Of a DNA stretch of 64,000 bases, positions 26,891 to 36,376 are shown one piece after another. Position 1 is the first letter of the stretch; each line of letters starts with the position of its first letter. A program made the position numbers and the translations under genes. The notes under the pieces are model-generated. The model made no database searches. It saw nothing but the letters and a program-made list of their open reading frames with translations, and was not told the origin of the DNA. This DNA is from Dyadobacter sp. LHD-138 (GTDB taxonomy: Bacteria; Bacteroidota; Bacteroidia; Cytophagales; Spirosomataceae): the NCBI RefSeq assembly GCF_030929615.1, contig NZ_JAVFVU010000008.1:124001-188000 (forward strand), in the 5' to 3' direction.

Positions 26891-27649
26891 ATGGAGCCGA
26901 AACTTACACTCGTGGGAGCAGGTCCGGGAAACGGAGAGTTGATCACCTTAAAAGGAATCAAGGTTTTAAAGACAGCCGATGTCGTTTTATATGACGAGCT
27001 GGTCAGCACCGAAACACTTGATTTCGCACCGGAGCAAGCGTTGAAAATATATGTAGGAAAAAAAGTAGGTGCGGCGTCATTTTCTCAGGACGAAATCAAC
27101 GGACTAATCGTAAGACTGGCACGTAAACGCGGGCACGTAGTTCGTTTGAAAGGCGGAGATTCCTTTGTTTTCGGACGCGGACATGAAGAAATGGAGTATG
27201 CGCGTGATCATGATATTCCTTGCGAAGTTATTCCCGGCGTTTCGAGCTGCATCGCGGTACCGGCATCCCTGGAAATTCCTGTAACGAGAAGAGGTGTAAG
27301 TGAGAGCTTCTGGGTCATCACTGGCACTACGAGAAACGGTGAGTTATCTGATGATATGCGACTGGCGGCTCAATCTAAAGCAACAATCGTTGTTTTGATG
27401 GGCATGAACAAACTGAACGAAATTTGTGATCTGTATAAATATTTTGGACGTGGGCATTTACCGATGGCGGTAATTCAAAACGGCACACGCCCGGACGAGA
27501 AAAGCGTAATGGGCCAGGTTTGGGAAATGCCAAGACTGGTAAAAGAAAATAATCTGGGTACGCCGGCAATCATCGTACTTGGAGAGGTCGTAGGATTGCA
27601 TCCATCTTATGCGGTGGAATATCTGCAGAGTATAAATCTGGCTTCCTAG
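26891..27649 (+). CDS. cobA: Uroporphyrinogen-III C-methyltransferase (SUMT)
   Basis: The 252-residue enzyme adds two methyl groups from SAM to uroporphyrinogen III, giving precorrin-2 for siroheme. Motifs seen: LVGAGPGNGELITLKG (SAM loop), DVVLYDELVS, RLKGGDSFVFGRGHEE, and VIPGVSSCIAVPASLEIPVTRRG. It is a stand-alone SUMT without the CysG N-terminal half, which is encoded separately at 36377-36961. Placement at the head of the plus-strand nitrate genes and divergent from nirB shows it serves siroheme supply for nitrite reductase. Confidence 0.95.
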   Translation: MEPKLTLVGAGPGNGELITLKGIKVLKTADVVLYDELVSTETLDFAPEQALKIYVGKKVGAASFSQDEINGLIVRLARKRGHVVRLKGGDSFVFGRGHEEMEYARDHDIPCEVIPGVSSCIAVPASLEIPVTRRGVSESFWVITGTTRNGELSDDMRLAAQSKATIVVLMGMNKLNEICDLYKYFGRGHLPMAVIQNGTRPDEKSVMGQVWEMPRLVKENNLGTPAIIVLGEVVGLHPSYAVEYLQSINLAS

Positions 27650-27655
27650 CAAAAA

Positions 27656-27687
27656 AGCCGATCAGGTGTGGGGACACCAAATCGGCT
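27656..27687. terminator. Stem-loop downstream of cobA
   Basis: AGCCGAT...ATCGGCT outer arms and GGTGT...ACACC inner arms form a stem 6 nt after the cobA stop. It has an A tract on the left but no T tract on the right, so on the plus strand it may act as a weak terminator, attenuator or RNA-stabilising element before the porin gene. Confidence 0.5.
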
Positions 27688-27873
27688 AAGTATTATCCCA
27701 ACAGGGCTATTCAAACTCAAGGGATATTGTTCATGTTTCAAATAAACAGATCAAATAAAATGGAAAAAAGAACATAAAGCAAATTCTAAAAAATTACTTG
27801 AACGCGCAACGTCGCCTTTAAGTCTGAATTAAGCCATTCCAATGGCACTGGTTATCTTTTTTCATTTTATCCA

Positions 27874-29244
27874 ATGATCCAAATGAAAACAATTCGCTAC
27901 CTCTTTATTGCCGGAGCAGCACTGGGAATCTCTGCACTTTTCTCGTCGGAAACGATGGCACAGCTGAGCATATCCGGACAACTCCGTACACGTTCCGAAC
28001 TACTTTCCGGTCAGGGATCACCGCTTTCCAAAGGAAGTAAACCGGCATTTTTTACATCGCAACGCACGCGATTGAATGTGGGATACAAGGGATATCGCAC
28101 ACTGTTTTTCATTTCAGCGCAGGATGTAAGAGTCTGGGGACAGGATGCCTCCACCAACAACCGCGTTACCAATGCCGCTCAAAATGGTTTTATGTTGCAT
28201 GAAGCCTGGGGAGAGATCAGTTTACTGGACACAAACCAGATCAAAACCGGTAAAGAATTTTCATTGAAAATCGGGCGCCAGGAATTGCTTTATGATGACA
28301 GCCGTTTACTTGGGAATCTGGACTGGCTACAACAGGCAAGAAGACATGACGCTGCTTTAATTAAATACAGCAACCAGGGTTTTACCGCACATTTCGGTTT
28401 TGCGTATAACCAGAACAGTGAGTTAAAAACAGGTACTTTGTACAACGGTGTACCCAATGGATATCCGGCAGGAACCAATGGAATCGGCACGATGTACAAG
28501 TCGATGCAGTTTGGTTATGCAAGTAAAAAACTAAAACAAGGTATCGTTTCATTGCTTATTTTAAAAGACGATTTTCAGAAATATACATTAACACAGACCG
28601 GTACGAAAAACCTTGAAAAAGGGGTAAACAGCAGAGTAACATTCGGCCCGTACCTGCAAACAAAACTTGGGAAAAGCTGGAATCTGACGGCAAGCGCGTA
28701 CATGCAGCAGGGCAAGGATAAGGACGGAGCTAAACTTTCCGCCTATATGTATTCAGTGAAAGGAGTTTATGATGTAAATAAATTTATTTCAGTGGGCCCC
28801 GGTTTTGATTATACCTCAGGCAGCGGCACGGGAAGTACCAAAAATAAAACTTTTGACCCGCTATACGGAACGCCGCACAAGTTCTGGGGACAGATGGATT
28901 ACTTCTACGCAGCCAACGGATTCGGAAAAGGTGGCTTATCCGACTTATACCTGACGAGCACAATCAAAACGTCACCCAAACTTTCGATACAGGCGGATCT
29001 TCACCAGTTTTCGAGCCCTTCGCAGGTTATTAATACCAAAGACGAAAAACTCAGCAGTAATTTTGGCGAGGAACTGGATATCATCGCCACTTTTAATTTA
29101 ACAAAAACGATAAGTTTCCAGGGAGGATATTGCACATTTTTACCAACGAATTCACTGGCTCAGGTTAAGGGCGTAACCGATCCGCAGAAGATGGCCAACT
29201 GGGCCTATCTGATGATCAACATCAAACCTGATTTCCTTAAATAA
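27874..29244 (+). CDS. Outer-membrane porin of the alginate-export family
   Basis: A 456-residue predicted beta-barrel. The signal peptide (best start at the fourth codon, MKTIRYLFIAGAALGISALF...TMAQ) is followed by SGQLRTRSELLSGQG and SQRTRLNVGYKG, the pattern of the alginate-export (AlgE-like) family. The core motif KIGRQELLYDDSRLLGNLDWLQQARRHDAALIKY is well preserved. Alternating hydrophobic strands and a terminal PDFLK end support a barrel. Lying between cobA and narK, it more likely lets nitrate or nitrite pass the outer membrane than exports alginate; no alginate genes are present. That substrate is inferred from context. Confidence 0.8.
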   Translation: MIQMKTIRYLFIAGAALGISALFSSETMAQLSISGQLRTRSELLSGQGSPLSKGSKPAFFTSQRTRLNVGYKGYRTLFFISAQDVRVWGQDASTNNRVTNAAQNGFMLHEAWGEISLLDTNQIKTGKEFSLKIGRQELLYDDSRLLGNLDWLQQARRHDAALIKYSNQGFTAHFGFAYNQNSELKTGTLYNGVPNGYPAGTNGIGTMYKSMQFGYASKKLKQGIVSLLILKDDFQKYTLTQTGTKNLEKGVNSRVTFGPYLQTKLGKSWNLTASAYMQQGKDKDGAKLSAYMYSVKGVYDVNKFISVGPGFDYTSGSGTGSTKNKTFDPLYGTPHKFWGQMDYFYAANGFGKGGLSDLYLTSTIKTSPKLSIQADLHQFSSPSQVINTKDEKLSSNFGEELDIIATFNLTKTISFQGGYCTFLPTNSLAQVKGVTDPQKMANWAYLMINIKPDFLK

Positions 29245-29311
29245 TCCGAATACCTCAAGAATTTGAATGCCGCATCACTCTTATTATAAAAGCCTCAAAT
29301 CTCATTGAACT

Positions 29312-30625
29312 ATGGAAACGACAAACAAACCGTTACAGAAACTAAATATTTTCAGTGTTAAAGGTGTTCAAATGAGAACCTTTCACCTGACCTGGATGGC
29401 ATTTTTCCTTTGCTTTTTCGGATGGTTCGGATTGGCCCCTTTAATGACGGTAGTCAAAACCGATCTTGGACTAACGAAAGGACAAATCGGGAATATCATT
29501 ATTGCATCCGTGGCGGCTACGGTTATTGCCCGGATCGCAATCGGAAAACTTTGCGACACCTGGGGGCCACGGAAAACTTACACCGCGCTGCTTGGAATCT
29601 GTTCCATCCCGGTTATGACCGTTGGTTTGGTTCATTCCTATGAAGGTTTTTTACTTTTCAGACTTGCCATCGGGGTGATCGGTGCTTCATTCGTCATTAC
29701 CCAATACCATACTTCGGTCATGTTTGACAAGAAGATCGTAGGAACTGCCAACGCCGTTGCCGGTGGCTGGGGAAATTTGGGTGGCGGAGTTACCAACATG
29801 ATTATGCCATTGGTTTTTGCAGGATTCGTAGGGGCAGGTTATTTGCCTGAGTCGGCATGGAGACTGGCTATGGTTGTACCGGGTGTTTTACTTCTGATTT
29901 TTGCTTTTGTTTATTATTTCTTCACAAAAGACACGCCGGCTGGAAACTTTGATGAACTGCCGGAATACAACCAGGCATCTGCTGTTAAAACAAAAGGGAC
30001 CTTAACACTGGCGATGAAGGATCCACGTACCTGGGCACTTTTCCTTGCCTACGGCGCGTGTTTCGGAATCGAGATCACCTTTGATAACATTGCCGCTTTA
30101 TACTTCTTTGAAAACTTTGACACCTCACTGGCAGTAGCAGGTATCCTTGCCGGAACATTTGGCTTTATGAACCTTTTTGCCCGGGCATTGGGAGGTATCG
30201 TGGCTGATAAAGTCGGCTTGAAATATGGAATGCTTGGAAAAGGCCGTCTGCTTGCGCTTTTGCTGGCTTTGGAAGGAATCGGTATCGCGTTGTTCGCACA
30301 GAGCGGCAGTCTGGTAATTGCAGTAGCGACCATGTTGTGTTTCGCAATGTTCCTGAAAATGGCCAATGGTGTTACTTATTCAATTGTTCCTTTTGTAAAC
30401 CAGAAAGCGATCGGATCTGTGAGCGGAATCGTTGGGGCAGGTGGAAATGTTGGAGCAGTTTTGGCCGGCTTTCTTTTCAAATCAAGCTCAATCACTTATT
30501 CTCAGGCATTTGTATACATCGGCGTAGCGATCGCCTGTGTGGCAGCAATCGTAGCCTTAGTCAATTTTGACAAAATAAGAACAGCGGTACCCGAAGCCAA
30601 TACGCTTGAAACGGCTAATTCATAA
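29312..30625 (+). CDS. narK: NarK/NasA-type nitrate/nitrite transporter (MFS)
   Basis: A 437-residue major-facilitator protein with about 12 membrane segments that imports nitrate (or exchanges nitrite) across the inner membrane. The NarK family signature segments are visible: WMAFFLCFFGWFGLAPLMTVVKTDLGLTK, the loop ARIAIGKLCDTWGPRKTYT, the glycine-rich GTANAVAGGWGNLGGGVTNMIMP (nitrate signature 1) and SVSGIVGAGGNVGAVLAGF (signature 2). It precedes the nitrate reductase gene by 24 nt. Confidence 0.94.
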   Translation: METTNKPLQKLNIFSVKGVQMRTFHLTWMAFFLCFFGWFGLAPLMTVVKTDLGLTKGQIGNIIIASVAATVIARIAIGKLCDTWGPRKTYTALLGICSIPVMTVGLVHSYEGFLLFRLAIGVIGASFVITQYHTSVMFDKKIVGTANAVAGGWGNLGGGVTNMIMPLVFAGFVGAGYLPESAWRLAMVVPGVLLLIFAFVYYFFTKDTPAGNFDELPEYNQASAVKTKGTLTLAMKDPRTWALFLAYGACFGIEITFDNIAALYFFENFDTSLAVAGILAGTFGFMNLFARALGGIVADKVGLKYGMLGKGRLLALLLALEGIGIALFAQSGSLVIAVATMLCFAMFLKMANGVTYSIVPFVNQKAIGSVSGIVGAGGNVGAVLAGFLFKSSSITYSQAFVYIGVAIACVAAIVALVNFDKIRTAVPEANTLETANS

Positions 30626-30649
30626 TTCCATCAATAATCTTTTACGAGT

Positions 30650-33600
30650 ATGAAAACTTCCTCTGATACCTATAAATCTACCTGTTGCTATTGCGGCGTG
30701 GGTTGCGGCGTAGTTGTAAAGAAGGAAGAGAACGGACGCCTGAGTCTGGAGGGAGACAAAGAACATCCCTCCAGCAAAGGAATGCTTTGTTCCAAAGGAA
30801 TGAACCTGCACTATACAGTAATGGATCAGTCGGACCGGTTGTTGTACCCGCAAATGCGGCACAACCGGTCCATGCCATTACAACGCGTGTCGTGGGATGA
30901 AGCTTTGGAAAGAACTGCTGCCGTTTTTAAGACATTCATAAAAAAATTCGGCCCTGATTCGGTCGCTTTTTACGTTTCCGGACAATGCCTTACGGAGGAA
31001 TATTATCTGGTAAACAAACTGATCAAAGGATTTATCGGCTCCAATAACATCGATACCAATTCCAGGCTTTGTATGAGTTCGGCGGTTGTCGGATATAAGC
31101 TGGCTCTTGGAGAGGACTGCGTGCCGGTTTGTTATGACGACATTGAAGAGGCTGATGTATTTTATGTAACGGGTGCAAACCCGGCCTGGTGTCATCCGAT
31201 TTTGTGGAGACGCATCGAGGCACATAAAAATGCAAATCCGCATGTTAAAATTATTTGTGTAGATCCGCGCCGCACGGATACTGCACGCTCATCTGATCTT
31301 CATCTGGCGATCGTTCCGGGCACTGATATTGTTTTGAACAATGCCATCGGCCGGATATTGGTTGAGAAAAATTATATCAACCAGCAGTTTATTGAAGACC
31401 ATACCGATGGTTATGCGCTTTTTAAGGAAAAAGTTTTTGAGAGAACAATACAGGAATCTGCTGAAATATGCGGTATAAATCCTGATGATATATATCTGGC
31501 TGCCGACTGGATCGGTCAGTCGAAGGGTTTCCTTTCCTTATGGACGATGGGGCTGAACCAGTCTGTGATTGGCGTTAACAAAAATCTTTCGTTGATTAAC
31601 CTTCACCTGGTCACAGGCAAAATCGGCACACCAGGAAACGGACCATTTTCTTTAACCGGACAACCTAATGCCATGGGAGGCAGGGAAACCGGAGGACTCG
31701 CCAACATTCTTCCCGCGCACCGTGATGTGACCAACGCTACACACCGGGAAGAAATGGAGTCTTTCTGGAACGCACCGGTTAAGATTGCCCATAAACCTGG
31801 CTTCACGGCAACCGAAATGTTTGAAGCGCTGGCTGATGACCGCCTGAAAGCGATATGGGTTATTAATACCAACCCGTTGGTGAGTATGCCGGATATCAAT
31901 GTGGCCGAGAAAGCATTGAAAAATGCACGTTTTGTCGTGGTGCAGGATATTTCAAATCTGGCTGACACGGTTCATTTTGCCGATGTTGTTTTACCTGCTG
32001 CTGCCTGGCTGGAAAAAGAAGGCACCATGACCAATGCAGAAAGACGCATTACCTATTTGCCAAAAGCTTTGGAAGCGCCGGGAGAGGCTTTGCCGGATTC
32101 GGAAATCATTTGGAAGTTCGCGCAAAAAATGGGTTTCGGGGAGGCCTTTAATTACAAAAACACTTCTGAGGTTTATGATGAATACAAACAAGTTACGACC
32201 AGCACCAATGTAGATGTAACCGGTGTTGATTATGACCTGTTAAAAAGCAACCGCAGTGTGCAATGGCCGCTTAGTACGCAAGACCTGCATACTGCGGCAG
32301 AAAATATTTCCAAAAATATAATCAGCACGGCCAATGCGGTCGGCACGAAACGGCTGTTTACGGATCACACATTTTACACGGCCAATAAACGTGCACAGAT
32401 TTTCGCTGTTGCTGATGAAAATACTTCTGAACCAACGGATGAAAATTTTCCGCTGGTTTTGACCACAGGCCGTATCCGGGATCAGTGGCATACGATGACC
32501 AAAACGGGACGGGTTACCAAACTTAAACAACATATTCCACAACCATTTCTACAAATCCACCCAAAAGACGCAGAGGTAAGAAACATCAAAGAAGGTGCAC
32601 TGGTGGTTGTAAAAGGCCGTCGCGGAGAAGTACGTGTTAAGGCACAACTAAGCGATGACGTTCGCCAAGGCCTGTGTTTCCTGCCTATGCACTGGGGGAA
32701 AATTCTGGGAAGCAATCTGGGCAGAGCCAATAACCTGACCAATAATCTGGTGGATCCTAAGTCCAAGGAACCGGATTTCAAGTTTTCGGCGGTTGAGGTT
32801 GAATTATATAAAAAAACTTTTGAAAAAATAATTGTTATCGGGGCTGGTTCGGCTGGCTTGGGTTTCATCAACGCCTATCGCACGCTTAATCAGGAAGATG
32901 AAATTCATGTCTTTTCAAAAGAGATATTCCCGTTCTACAACCGGGTACTTTTGCCGGACTACATCAGCGGCGAACAAACCTGGGAGCAACTTGTAAAACT
33001 GCGGGAAGATCAGTTTGCCGATTCGAACATTACCGTTCACAAAGGCATCAGCATCGCCCATATTGATAGAAAAAACAAAATTGTTACGGACAGCGAAGGG
33101 AATGAGCATACCTATGATAAATTAATCCTGGGTATGGGGAGCAAGGCATTTATGCCCAAAGGGGTACCTGAACTTCCAGGGATTTTCAATATGAGGTCGC
33201 GTTTTGATGCGGATAATCTTTTGCCATTCATCAATCAGGCAGATTCGCATGCTGTGATTGTCGGTGGAGGTATCCTTGGACTGGAATTGGCGGCTTCCTT
33301 CCGGAAAATTGATGTAAAAGTTACGGTAATCCAGCGCAGCGGCCGGTTAATGGAACGCCAGCTCGATCCGCTGGCCAGCGAACTTTTATACCAGGATCTG
33401 ACAGACCGGGGAATCGAAATTTATTTTAATGATGAAGTTTCTACTTTCTACGGCAATAACAAGGTGGAAGGTATTTTGTTAAAATCGGGAAGAAAAATAA
33501 ACTGTCAGGTTGTTGTTATGGCGATCGGAACGGTACCGACGATAGATCTGGCACGCGAGGCGGGCATTGAACACAAACGCGGCATTCTCGTCAATGACTA

Positions 33601-34213
33601 CATGCAAACGTCTGACGAATCGATTTTCACAGCGGGAGAAATTGCGGAATGGCGCGGGCAAATGTGGGGCATTACGCTGGCTGCGGAACAACAGGCAGAG
33701 GTTGCGGCACATTTCATCGCCGGTGACATCGCTCAGCCTTACAAAGGCAGCGTTTCCATGAACATCCTGAAAATGGAGGGGTTACACATGAGCAGCATCG
33801 GCATGACGGAAACACCGGCAAATGATCCGACCTATGAGGAAATTGTATTCATTGATAAATCAAAACGTTATTACAAAAAATGTATCGTGCATCAGGACAG
33901 GCTGGTTGGTGCCATTCTGATCGGTGATAAAAATGAGTTCCTGGAATTCAGGGATTTGATAGCCAAAGGCACAGAGCTCTCTGAAAAACGCCTTCAACTA
34001 TTGCGTGCAAGCCAAAAAGCAGATCCGATGGAAGGCAAGCTGGTTTGTTCATGTAATAATGTAGGACAGGGAAATCTGGAAAAGGCTATCAAGGGAGGGT
34101 GTAGCGATTTTCAAAAACTTTGTCAGCAAACCGGGGCCGGAACTGGTTGTGGTTCTTGTCGCCCCGAGGTGCGGGCAATTTTGGAACACATGAATTTGCT
34201 GGAAACGATATGA
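30650..34213 (+). CDS. Assimilatory nitrate reductase fused to FAD/NAD and BFD electron-transfer modules
   Basis: A 1187-residue cytoplasmic enzyme. The N-terminal half (1-~705) is a NasA-type molybdopterin oxidoreductase with a 4Fe-4S site (C12-x2-C15-x3-C19...C47), the Mo-cofactor core (NSRLCMSSAVVGY, GQPNAMGGRETGGLANILPAHRD) and the dinucleotide-binding domain (LTTGRIRDQWHTMTKTGRV). From about 727 a FAD/NAD oxidoreductase begins (IIVIGAGSAGLGF, IVGGGILGLELAASF), like NasB/NasC. It ends with a BFD 2Fe-2S domain (CSCNNVGQGN near 1131, CQQTGAGTGCGSC). In other bacteria the reductase partner is usually a separate gene; here the electron path from NADH to Mo seems built into one chain. Co-transcribed with narK. 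Confidence 0.92.
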   Translation: MKTSSDTYKSTCCYCGVGCGVVVKKEENGRLSLEGDKEHPSSKGMLCSKGMNLHYTVMDQSDRLLYPQMRHNRSMPLQRVSWDEALERTAAVFKTFIKKFGPDSVAFYVSGQCLTEEYYLVNKLIKGFIGSNNIDTNSRLCMSSAVVGYKLALGEDCVPVCYDDIEEADVFYVTGANPAWCHPILWRRIEAHKNANPHVKIICVDPRRTDTARSSDLHLAIVPGTDIVLNNAIGRILVEKNYINQQFIEDHTDGYALFKEKVFERTIQESAEICGINPDDIYLAADWIGQSKGFLSLWTMGLNQSVIGVNKNLSLINLHLVTGKIGTPGNGPFSLTGQPNAMGGRETGGLANILPAHRDVTNATHREEMESFWNAPVKIAHKPGFTATEMFEALADDRLKAIWVINTNPLVSMPDINVAEKALKNARFVVVQDISNLADTVHFADVVLPAAAWLEKEGTMTNAERRITYLPKALEAPGEALPDSEIIWKFAQKMGFGEAFNYKNTSEVYDEYKQVTTSTNVDVTGVDYDLLKSNRSVQWPLSTQDLHTAAENISKNIISTANAVGTKRLFTDHTFYTANKRAQIFAVADENTSEPTDENFPLVLTTGRIRDQWHTMTKTGRVTKLKQHIPQPFLQIHPKDAEVRNIKEGALVVVKGRRGEVRVKAQLSDDVRQGLCFLPMHWGKILGSNLGRANNLTNNLVDPKSKEPDFKFSAVEVELYKKTFEKIIVIGAGSAGLGFINAYRTLNQEDEIHVFSKEIFPFYNRVLLPDYISGEQTWEQLVKLREDQFADSNITVHKGISIAHIDRKNKIVTDSEGNEHTYDKLILGMGSKAFMPKGVPELPGIFNMRSRFDADNLLPFINQADSHAVIVGGGILGLELAASFRKIDVKVTVIQRSGRLMERQLDPLASELLYQDLTDRGIEIYFNDEVSTFYGNNKVEGILLKSGRKINCQVVVMAIGTVPTIDLAREAGIEHKRGILVNDYMQTSDESIFTAGEIAEWRGQMWGITLAAEQQAEVAAHFIAGDIAQPYKGSVSMNILKMEGLHMSSIGMTETPANDPTYEEIVFIDKSKRYYKKCIVHQDRLVGAILIGDKNEFLEFRDLIAKGTELSEKRLQLLRASQKADPMEGKLVCSCNNVGQGNLEKAIKGGCSDFQKLCQQTGAGTGCGSCRPEVRAILEHMNLLETI

Positions 34214-34246
34214 ACGGCACCAATTCAACACCAATCCACCAATAGA

Positions 34247-34349
34247 TGGGCGTTGCCCATCGCTAAGATATACCGCCCTTTCAGGGCTATGACATAATAA
34301 TAATGAAAGCCCTGAAAGGGCGACATATCTTAGGATAGGGCAACGCCCT
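34247..34349. repeat. REP-like palindromic element, copy 2 (42-bp inverted repeat)
   Basis: Left arm 34247-34288 and right arm 34308-34349 match as inverted repeats at 35 of 42 positions, around a 19-nt loop. Each arm holds GGGCGTTGCCC, CTAAGATAT and CGCCCTTTCAGGGC, the same order as in the copy at 24044-24090. It sits between the nitrate reductase and the rubredoxin-fusion genes and may attenuate read-through or stabilise the upstream mRNA. Confidence 0.9.
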
Positions 34350-34399
34350 ATTATTTAACCAATTATCGACACAATCATTGAATCAATCGCCAACGCATC

Positions 34400-35863
34400 A
34401 TGAGAGATTATTACACCATAAAAATCAATCTACCGGGAGGCATCGTTTCACCGGGATATCTCAAAGACATTCTTACCGCCGCCTGGGAATCGGGTCTTCG
34501 GAAAGTACGATTTGGTGCCCGTCAGCAGCTGCTGATGACTGTTCATTATGAAGTTGTTCGTTTTCTTGAAAAAGATTTACAAAAACGGGGCGTTGGCTAT
34601 GAACTAAATTCAGAGACATACCCCAACATTATAAGCTCTTACTGTGGTGAAGAAGTTTTCCGTACGGGGCAATGGCTTGGTGCAAACGAATACCATTCCG
34701 TACTGGACAGCTTCGATTATCAACCACTTTTAAAAGTCAACATTTCGGATTCCAACCAAAGTTTCACCCCGTTTTTCACCGGAAATCTGAACTTTGTTTC
34801 GTCTCCTGAACCGCATTTCTGGTATCTGTACATCCGATCTAAACAAAGCAATAACCTGTTCCGCTGGCCGGAATTGATATATACCAATGAAATTGGTCGT
34901 CTCGCAAAGATTACCGAGGACTGCATGCTCAATGAGGGATGCCAAAATCTCGAAACCCTCTACGATGCTGTAAAAAAGCAAACAGATTACATTTCCGTCC
35001 CGGCAACACAGGAACTGGAATTGCCTGCCTTTACCCTACCCTATTATGAGGGTTTCAACCGGTATGAGTCCAGAACATGGCTTGGGTTATACCGTCGGGA
35101 CGAACTTTTTTCCGTGGAATTTTTAATTGACCTGTGCCTTTTATGCCTTAAAACACGTGTTGGGGAAATATGCGCCACTCCATGGAAATCACTGATTATC
35201 AAAGGAATTGAAGATATACATCGTAATGCATGGAGCAGTATTCTTGGCAAACACAACATCAATGTGCGCCACGCGGCCAACGAACTTGCCTGGCAAACAG
35301 AAGATCATAACGAAGACGGCACAATCCTGAAAGATTATCTGGTACGGTATGTCGAAAAAAATGACACCCGGACTTTCGGACTTTGTTTTGGCATCCAGAC
35401 ACGCGCCAAATCCGAGGTTTTTGGCTCTGTACTGATCCGAAAACGCCCGTTATTTCAAATTGCACAGTTATCCCTGTTCAGCGTATACGATTTATATTTT
35501 ACCGAAAATTTCAACCCGAACAGCAGAAAACATATCCTCTTTCAAAAAGGATTGTTTAAAATCCATTTGCCGTGGCAACTGGAAAGGCTTTGCAGACAAT
35601 ACAACACCCGTAAAACCAGCGAAAACACCGAAGCATTTTTCCTTGAAAAGGATGAGGTAAAAAGCACTTCCCCTGCAACACTGACGGCGCATCAATGCCC
35701 GAACTGTATGACCATTTACCACCCGGAATACGGCGACATCCTGAATAACATTCCGCCAAAAACTTCCTTTGAGGCATTGCCCCAAACCTATTGCTGTCCT
35801 ACTTGCGGCACCGAAAAAAATGAGCTGACAGAAATTCAGTTTCCGGCTGCTGTTTTAATTTAA
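34400..35863 (+). CDS. Sulfite/nitrite-reductase-like protein with C-terminal rubredoxin domain
   Basis: The 487-residue protein begins with a ferredoxin-like half-domain of the nitrite/sulfite reductase family (IKINLPGGIVSPGYLKDILTAAWESGLRKVRFGARQQLLM). A second, similar half-domain lies near residues 250-280 (VGEICATPWKSLIIKGIED, matching the LTPWQ-type motif). I do not see the C-x5-C and C-x3-C pairs that bind siroheme and 4Fe-4S. The C-terminus is a rubredoxin domain with C433-x2-C436 and C466-x2-C469 and the HPEYGDILNNIPPKTSFEALP core. It likely carries electrons or assists nitrate reduction rather than catalysing siroheme chemistry. It is 12 nt upstream of the next gene; the exact role is unknown. 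Confidence 0.8.
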   Translation: MRDYYTIKINLPGGIVSPGYLKDILTAAWESGLRKVRFGARQQLLMTVHYEVVRFLEKDLQKRGVGYELNSETYPNIISSYCGEEVFRTGQWLGANEYHSVLDSFDYQPLLKVNISDSNQSFTPFFTGNLNFVSSPEPHFWYLYIRSKQSNNLFRWPELIYTNEIGRLAKITEDCMLNEGCQNLETLYDAVKKQTDYISVPATQELELPAFTLPYYEGFNRYESRTWLGLYRRDELFSVEFLIDLCLLCLKTRVGEICATPWKSLIIKGIEDIHRNAWSSILGKHNINVRHAANELAWQTEDHNEDGTILKDYLVRYVEKNDTRTFGLCFGIQTRAKSEVFGSVLIRKRPLFQIAQLSLFSVYDLYFTENFNPNSRKHILFQKGLFKIHLPWQLERLCRQYNTRKTSENTEAFFLEKDEVKSTSPATLTAHQCPNCMTIYHPEYGDILNNIPPKTSFEALPQTYCCPTCGTEKNELTEIQFPAAVLI

Positions 35864-35875
35864 ACATGAAAGACA

Positions 35876-36349
35876 ATGAAAACTGAAATCATCAATCCCT
35901 TTTTCTTCGATTTTGAAAGTGATTTTGTGGAATCACTTCGTTGCATACCCATGATTGTCCGTTACAAACTGGACACCTGCGGAATTAAATTAAAACTTCC
36001 CGAATGGGTCAAAATTAGCGTTGAAGAAAAAACACAGCTTGCTTATCTTCCATGTTACATGAACTCGGAAGTTGACCAGTATGGGAAGTATGTGAGCAAA
36101 CTTGTCTGGAAATATGCAAACCACGAAGCCAGTCTATTGCCCAATGTTGACGATAGCTGGAACAACCTCAACGAGATTCCTCAGGAGATAGAAGAAAAAT
36201 CAATCGAATGGAATTGTCCCGCGCCAACCTTAAAACAATGGATTGAATTGGACACTTTGCAAAGATTTGCCCTGGTTAAACTAAGCCGGTCCGGACATGA
36301 AGGGAAAAACTTCCCGAAAGCGTTAAGAGAATTTGGAATTATTCAATAA
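35876..36349 (+). CDS. Nitrate reductase-associated protein
   Basis: A 157-residue protein matching the Nitr_red_assoc family, recognised by the start FFFDFESDFVESLRCIPMIVRYKLD and the C-terminal WIELDTLQRFALVKLSRSGHEGKNFPKAL. The family is found beside assimilatory nitrate reductases in cyanobacteria and Bacteroidota; its biochemical role is not established. No signal peptide or membrane helix. It is 12 nt after the rubredoxin-fusion gene and converges with the siroheme synthase gene. Confidence 0.9.
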   Translation: MKTEIINPFFFDFESDFVESLRCIPMIVRYKLDTCGIKLKLPEWVKISVEEKTQLAYLPCYMNSEVDQYGKYVSKLVWKYANHEASLLPNVDDSWNNLNEIPQEIEEKSIEWNCPAPTLKQWIELDTLQRFALVKLSRSGHEGKNFPKALREFGIIQ

Positions 36350-36376
36350 TTCCAATCTGCAATATTATTCAGTAAA

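Noticed and set aside
27874-29244. Alginate export function for the porin
   Set aside because: No alginate synthesis or modification gene is nearby; the nitrate context gives a better explanation, so the family name is kept only as a structural label.
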